Origin: Ensifer sp. MPMI2T
Lineage (GTDB): Bacteria > Pseudomonadota > Alphaproteobacteria > Rhizobiales > Rhizobiaceae
NCBI RefSeq assembly: GCF_004827385.1
Contig: NZ_SRXN01000019.1
Coordinates: forward strand, 1-64,000
DNA: 64,000 nucleotides
Direction: 5' to 3'
A program made the translations under genes and the position numbers. The notes beneath the pieces were generated by a model that searched no databases, was not told the DNA's origin, and saw only the letters and a program-made list of their open reading frames with translations. Below are positions 60,887 through 64,000 of the stretch, piece after piece. Each line of letters starts with the position of its first letter. Positions within the stretch are counted from its first letter, which is position 1.

Positions 60887-61912
60887 ATGAGCGATAGACT
60901 GGAAGATATTGCGGTTGCGATGGTTGCCAACGGCCGGGGCCTGCTCGCCGCTGACGAGTCGACCGCAACAATCAAGAAGCGCTTCGACAGCATTGGACTG
61001 GAATCCACCGAGACCTCGCGCCGCGATTATCGCGAGATGCTGTTACGCTCGGACGAGGCGATGCGCGAATACATCTCCGGCGTCATCCTCTATGAGGAAA
61101 CCCTGTTCCAGAAGGCGGCCGACGGCACGCCGCTCGTCGAAATCATCCGCAAGTCCGGCTCGATCCCCGGCATCAAGGTCGACACCGGCGCAAAGCCAAT
61201 GCCCTATTTCGCCAAGGAAACGATCACCGAAGGCCTCGACGGCCTCGCGGGACGGCTTGCGAAATATTACGAGGCCGGTGCCCGCTTCGCCAAATGGCGC
61301 GGCGTCATCGCCATCTCCGATGCCCTTCCGACCTGGGGTGCGATCAAGGCGAATGCTCATGCACTGGCCCGCTATGCGGCGCTGTGCCAGGAAGCCAAGA
61401 TCGTGCCGATCGTCGAGCCGGAGGTGCTGATGGACGGCGCCCCCGGCGACCACTCGATCGAGCGCTCTGAAGAAGTGACCGAATGGGTACTGCGCACCGT
61501 CTTCGAAGAACTCGGTGACGCGCGGGTGAAGCTCGAAGGCATGATCCTGAAGCCGAGCATGGTGATCGACGGCAAGAAGGCACGCAAGGCGTCCGTCAGC
61601 GAGGTTGCCGAGCGCACTGTCAAGGTGCTGAAGCGCACCGTGCCTTCCGCCGTCCCCGGCATCGCCTTCCTCTCCGGCGGCCAGTCGACGGAAGAAGCAA
61701 CCGCGCATCTCTCTGCCATCAACACGGCACACGACCTGCCCTGGAAGCTCACCTTCTCCTATGGCCGCGCGCTGCAGCAGGAGGCGCTCAACGCCTGGAA
61801 CGGCAAGGCGGAAAACGTTGCCGCCGGCCAGCGCGCCTTTATCCATCGCGCGAAGATGTGCAGCCTCGCTGCCAAGGGTACCTGGAAAAAGGACCTCGAA
61901 AAGGCCGCTTGA
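60887..61912 (+). CDS. fbaB: Class I fructose-bisphosphate aldolase
   Basis: A 341-residue class I (Schiff-base) aldolase splitting or forming fructose-1,6-bisphosphate. N-terminal DIAVAMVANGRGLLAADESTATIKKRFDSIGLESTETSRRDYREML is the eukaryote-like class I start; active-site lysine regions include KFAKWRG-like AKWRGVIAI and GMILKPSMV; GIAFLSGGQSTEEATAHLSAIN follows. AAGGAGA precedes the ATG at 60887. It is transcribed separately from pgk and is followed by a terminator-like hairpin. Confidence 0.95.
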   Translation: MSDRLEDIAVAMVANGRGLLAADESTATIKKRFDSIGLESTETSRRDYREMLLRSDEAMREYISGVILYEETLFQKAADGTPLVEIIRKSGSIPGIKVDTGAKPMPYFAKETITEGLDGLAGRLAKYYEAGARFAKWRGVIAISDALPTWGAIKANAHALARYAALCQEAKIVPIVEPEVLMDGAPGDHSIERSEEVTEWVLRTVFEELGDARVKLEGMILKPSMVIDGKKARKASVSEVAERTVKVLKRTVPSAVPGIAFLSGGQSTEEATAHLSAINTAHDLPWKLTFSYGRALQQEALNAWNGKAENVAAGQRAFIHRAKMCSLAAKGTWKKDLEKAA

Positions 61913-61944
61913 GCGGCGTCAGCATCGTTAGAGGGAGAGAGGAG

Positions 61945-61978
61945 AAGGCCCGGCGACATCGCTGTCGCCGGGCCTTTG
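61945..61978 (+). terminator. Terminator after the aldolase gene
   Basis: AAGGCCCGGCGAC / GTCGCCGGGCCTT, thirteen-base stem with six-base loop, followed by TTGC, 30 bases after the stop codon. Confidence 0.65.
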
Positions 61979-62094
61979 CATGGGCGCGCTCCGCCTTGGG
62001 CCCCGCAGCCAGCAATTGTCAGGGAGACAAGTTCGCTGTTTCAGACGGCCGGTCAAGACTCTAAATCCGTGATCCGATCGAACAGGAGCCTTCG

Positions 62095-63012
62095 ATGACC
62101 ACCGTTTTCTTCGTCACCGTCGATGTCTTCACTTCCGAACGCTTCGCCGGAAACCAGCTTGCCGTGATCCCGGACGCACGCGGGCTGACCGATCGTCAGA
62201 TGCAGGCGATCGCCACGGAATTCGGCTATTCGGAAGTCACCTTTGTTCTTCCGCCGGACGATCCCGCAAACACCGCCCGCGTGCGCATTTTCACGCCCAC
62301 GATCGAAGTGCCCTTCGCCGGACATCCGAATGTCGGCACCGCCTTCGTGCTCGGTCGGCAATCGGAAATCTTCGGCAAGTTGCCGGGCAACCATCTGCGT
62401 TTCGAGGAAAAGGCGGGATTGGTCGAGGTGGCCCTCCTGCGCCGAGACAGCGTTGTCACCGGCGCGAGCATCGTCGCGCCCCAGCGGCTCGCCGTCGGCC
62501 CCATCATTGACGCAGCGACCATCGCCGCCTGCGCCTCGCTCCGCCCAGAGAACGTAAGCGATCGTTGTCACGCGCCGGTGCGGATCTCCGTCGGCCTTCC
62601 CTTCGCCGTCGCCGAAATCCGGGATGTGAAAACGCTCTCAATGGCGCGTCCGAACGTCAGCGCCTTTGACGAGGCGAATGACCATTATCCGCTTGCCGAA
62701 GACAGTTTCAGCCTGTTCCTCTACGCCCGCACAGAGCGCCAGCCGTGGCAAATAAGGGCCCGCATGTTCGCGCCGCTCGACAATGTCATCGAGGACCCGG
62801 CAACCGGCAGCGCCTGCGCCGCACTCGGTACCTATCTCGTCTCGCTTCTCCCGGAATCTGACGCGGAAATCGAACTTATGATCGAGCAGGGCGTCGAGAT
62901 GGGCCGGCGCAGTCTGATAACGGTTAGCGTCAGCAAGCAGGGCGGCGCGGTCGGCAAGGTTAGCATCTCCGGTGATTGCGTGACCGCGATGCACGGCTCG
63001 ATCGAGCTATGA
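62095..63012 (+). CDS. PhzF-family epimerase/isomerase
   Basis: A 305-residue protein of the diaminopimelate-epimerase-like PhzF fold: FFVTVDVFTSERFAGNQLAVIPDARGLTDRQMQAIATEFGYSEVTFVLPP, where the Glu in GYSEVTFV is the catalytic residue of PhzF, RVRIFTPTIEVPFAGHPNVGTAFVLG, and VIEDPATGSACAALGTYLVSLL. The reaction in this organism is not known. The ATG at 62095 has AGGAGCC upstream. It stands alone. Confidence 0.9.
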   Translation: MTTVFFVTVDVFTSERFAGNQLAVIPDARGLTDRQMQAIATEFGYSEVTFVLPPDDPANTARVRIFTPTIEVPFAGHPNVGTAFVLGRQSEIFGKLPGNHLRFEEKAGLVEVALLRRDSVVTGASIVAPQRLAVGPIIDAATIAACASLRPENVSDRCHAPVRISVGLPFAVAEIRDVKTLSMARPNVSAFDEANDHYPLAEDSFSLFLYARTERQPWQIRARMFAPLDNVIEDPATGSACAALGTYLVSLLPESDAEIELMIEQGVEMGRRSLITVSVSKQGGAVGKVSISGDCVTAMHGSIEL

Positions 63013-63023
63013 TGTTCGGCCGG

Positions 63024-63066
63024 GACAGCGCTGCTGTGCGTCTGAAAGGACGCTCGGCGCTGTGGG
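63024..63066. repeat. Partial copy of repeat family B
   Basis: GACAGCGCTGCTGTGCGTCTGAAAGGACGCTCGGCGCTGTGGG contains the GC palindrome of family B only. It lies between the convergent PhzF and TPR genes. Confidence 0.5.
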
Positions 63067-63067
63067 T

Positions 63068-64000
63068 TCAGCGGGGCGCATCCTCGCAATCCTTGATTGC
63101 GTCAAGCAGCGCCTGGAAGCGGGGATGGTCGCGAATGGGGTCGAGATCTGAGTCCTGCTTGAACCAGTGGAGGTGGTAGCTCGAGCTCTGTGGCACGACC
63201 GTCTCGAGGAGATCGAGTGCGCGCTCGCCCTCGCCGAGAAGCGAATAGACGCAAGCCGCATTGTATTGCGCGACGACGTCGTCCGGGTCGATCGCCAACG
63301 CGCGGGCCACCCATTCCTTGGCGCGCTCGGCTTCGCCCATATGCGCAAGCGCCAATGCGCCACGATGGGCCGGGCTGGCATTCTCCGGGTGCCGTTCCAA
63401 GGCGCTCTTTGCCCGTTCGATGCCGATGCGCGCCCAGCGCTGACGCTCTGGCTCCATGCCGAGCGAGAAATAGCAACCCATCAAATGAATTGGCGAAAAG
63501 TAGTCGTCCGGTCGGATCTCGGCCGCGCGCTCGAAAAATCCGATCGCTTCCTGAAATCGACCCTGCGCGAACAGGAAGCGGCCATAGTATAAATTCGCCT
63601 CGTAGAGCGAAGGCTCAAGCGCCAGCGCCTGGCGGAACTCGCGTCCGGCCTCCTCCGTTTGTCCGTCGTGAGTCAGGGCCAACCCGCGTGAGGCATGTGC
63701 TTCTGCCAGGTTTGGATCAAGAGCCAGCGCCTTGGCGCTGATGTCGAAAATGCTCTCGAGCGGAAACTCCTTTTCGTGCCAATCCCTGATCGCGCATTCG
63801 CATTCCGCTATGCCCGCATAGGCACGGGCATAGTTCGGATCGAGCTCGACAGCCTTCAAAAACATCCGGCGCGCAAGCAGGAGATAGGACCGGGTCCAGG
63901 TACGCGAGAACTGCCGGCCGCGCAGATAATAAGTATAAGCCTCCACGGATGTAGTCGGATCGCTCTCGATCGCCTTCTTCTCTTCCGGCAACAGCTTGAT
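63068..64000 (-). CDS. TPR-repeat protein, 3' part (continues past the right edge)
   Basis: At least 311 residues of C-terminal TPR sequence, open to the window edge with no start seen. Repeats include AYTYYLRGRQFSRTWTRSYLLLARRMFLKAVELDPNYARAYAGIAECECA, AKALALDPNLAEAHASRGLALTHDGQTEEAGREFRQALALEPS, and ERAKEWVARALAIDPDDVVAQYNAACVYSLLGEGERALDLLETV, ending with HWFKQDSDLDPIRDHPRFQALLDAI. This type of tail is found on adenylate/guanylate cyclase-TPR proteins and other sensors; the N-terminal domain is outside the window. Confidence 0.85.
   Translation of the reverse strand: MKLLPEEKKAIESDPTTSVEAYTYYLRGRQFSRTWTRSYLLLARRMFLKAVELDPNYARAYAGIAECECAIRDWHEKEFPLESIFDISAKALALDPNLAEAHASRGLALTHDGQTEEAGREFRQALALEPSLYEANLYYGRFLFAQGRFQEAIGFFERAAEIRPDDYFSPIHLMGCYFSLGMEPERQRWARIGIERAKSALERHPENASPAHRGALALAHMGEAERAKEWVARALAIDPDDVVAQYNAACVYSLLGEGERALDLLETVVPQSSSYHLHWFKQDSDLDPIRDHPRFQALLDAIKDCEDAPR

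Overview
The window is chromosomal DNA of a Sinorhizobium (Ensifer)-type alphaproteobacterium. The evidence is the gene content and order: sciP-fliJ-ctrA-chpT, rpoH1-purA-serA-serC, glmM-ftsH-tilS-cpoB-pal-tolBARQ, ligD-ybgC-sqdBDC-ruvBAC and tkt-gap-pgk-fbaB. GC content is high, promoters of the CTTGAC/CTATAT type are present, and several families of dispersed palindromic repeats of the rhizobial kind recur. No phage, plasmid, transposase, CRISPR, tRNA or rRNA sequence was recognised. This reads as core chromosome, with a few points of local rearrangement.

Layout. Positions 1-6.4 kb hold a LuxR-type regulator and a cell-cycle hub: SciP (CtrA inhibitor), a small acetyltransferase, FliJ, CtrA, an atypical receiver protein, ChpT (the phosphotransferase feeding CtrA) and EipA (an envelope protein). 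Five GANTC sites and near-consensus CtrA boxes lie in the control regions. From 6.6 to 21.1 kb are a coiled-coil membrane protein, an RNA methyltransferase, a RluD-type pseudouridine synthase, the heat-shock sigma factor RpoH1, a large acidic membrane-anchored protein, PurA, a DMT transporter, the serine pathway genes serC-serA with an apparent serC-type RNA leader, and two beta-barrel outer-membrane proteins.

From 21.4 to 32.4 kb the minus strand carries glmM, ftsH, tilS, cpoB, pal, tolB, tolA, tolR and tolQ, a cell-envelope and division block. The tol genes are separated by repeat elements. The usual first gene of a tol cluster, ybgC, lies about 3.5 kb away, beyond a small unknown gene, an internally deleted Ku gene and a full-length LigD. 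The sulfolipid operon sqdBDC follows, then a metallophosphoesterase and ruvC-ruvA-(57-codon membrane ORF)-ruvB.

From 43.5 to 55.3 kb are an LLM flavin monooxygenase-like protein, YebC, a metallo-beta-lactamase-fold protein with an altered metal motif, an RND efflux pair, a YmdB-type phosphodiesterase, 5-formyl-THF cyclo-ligase, a LysR/DUF1127-like divergent pair, a structured non-coding region, zapA and a DUF4164-like coiled-coil gene. From 55.8 to 61.9 kb is a central-carbon block: tkt, gap, a putative glycolipid-binding protein, pgk and class I aldolase. The window ends with a PhzF-family protein and the 3' part of a TPR protein that runs off the right edge.

The most unusual points are the Ku gene that appears to have lost its middle in frame just upstream of an intact ligD, the unannotated-looking membrane ORF packed between ruvA and ruvB, the degenerate receiver between ctrA and chpT, the serC leader, and two structured intergenic regions near zapA and the cyclo-ligase gene where 6S RNA is normally found.
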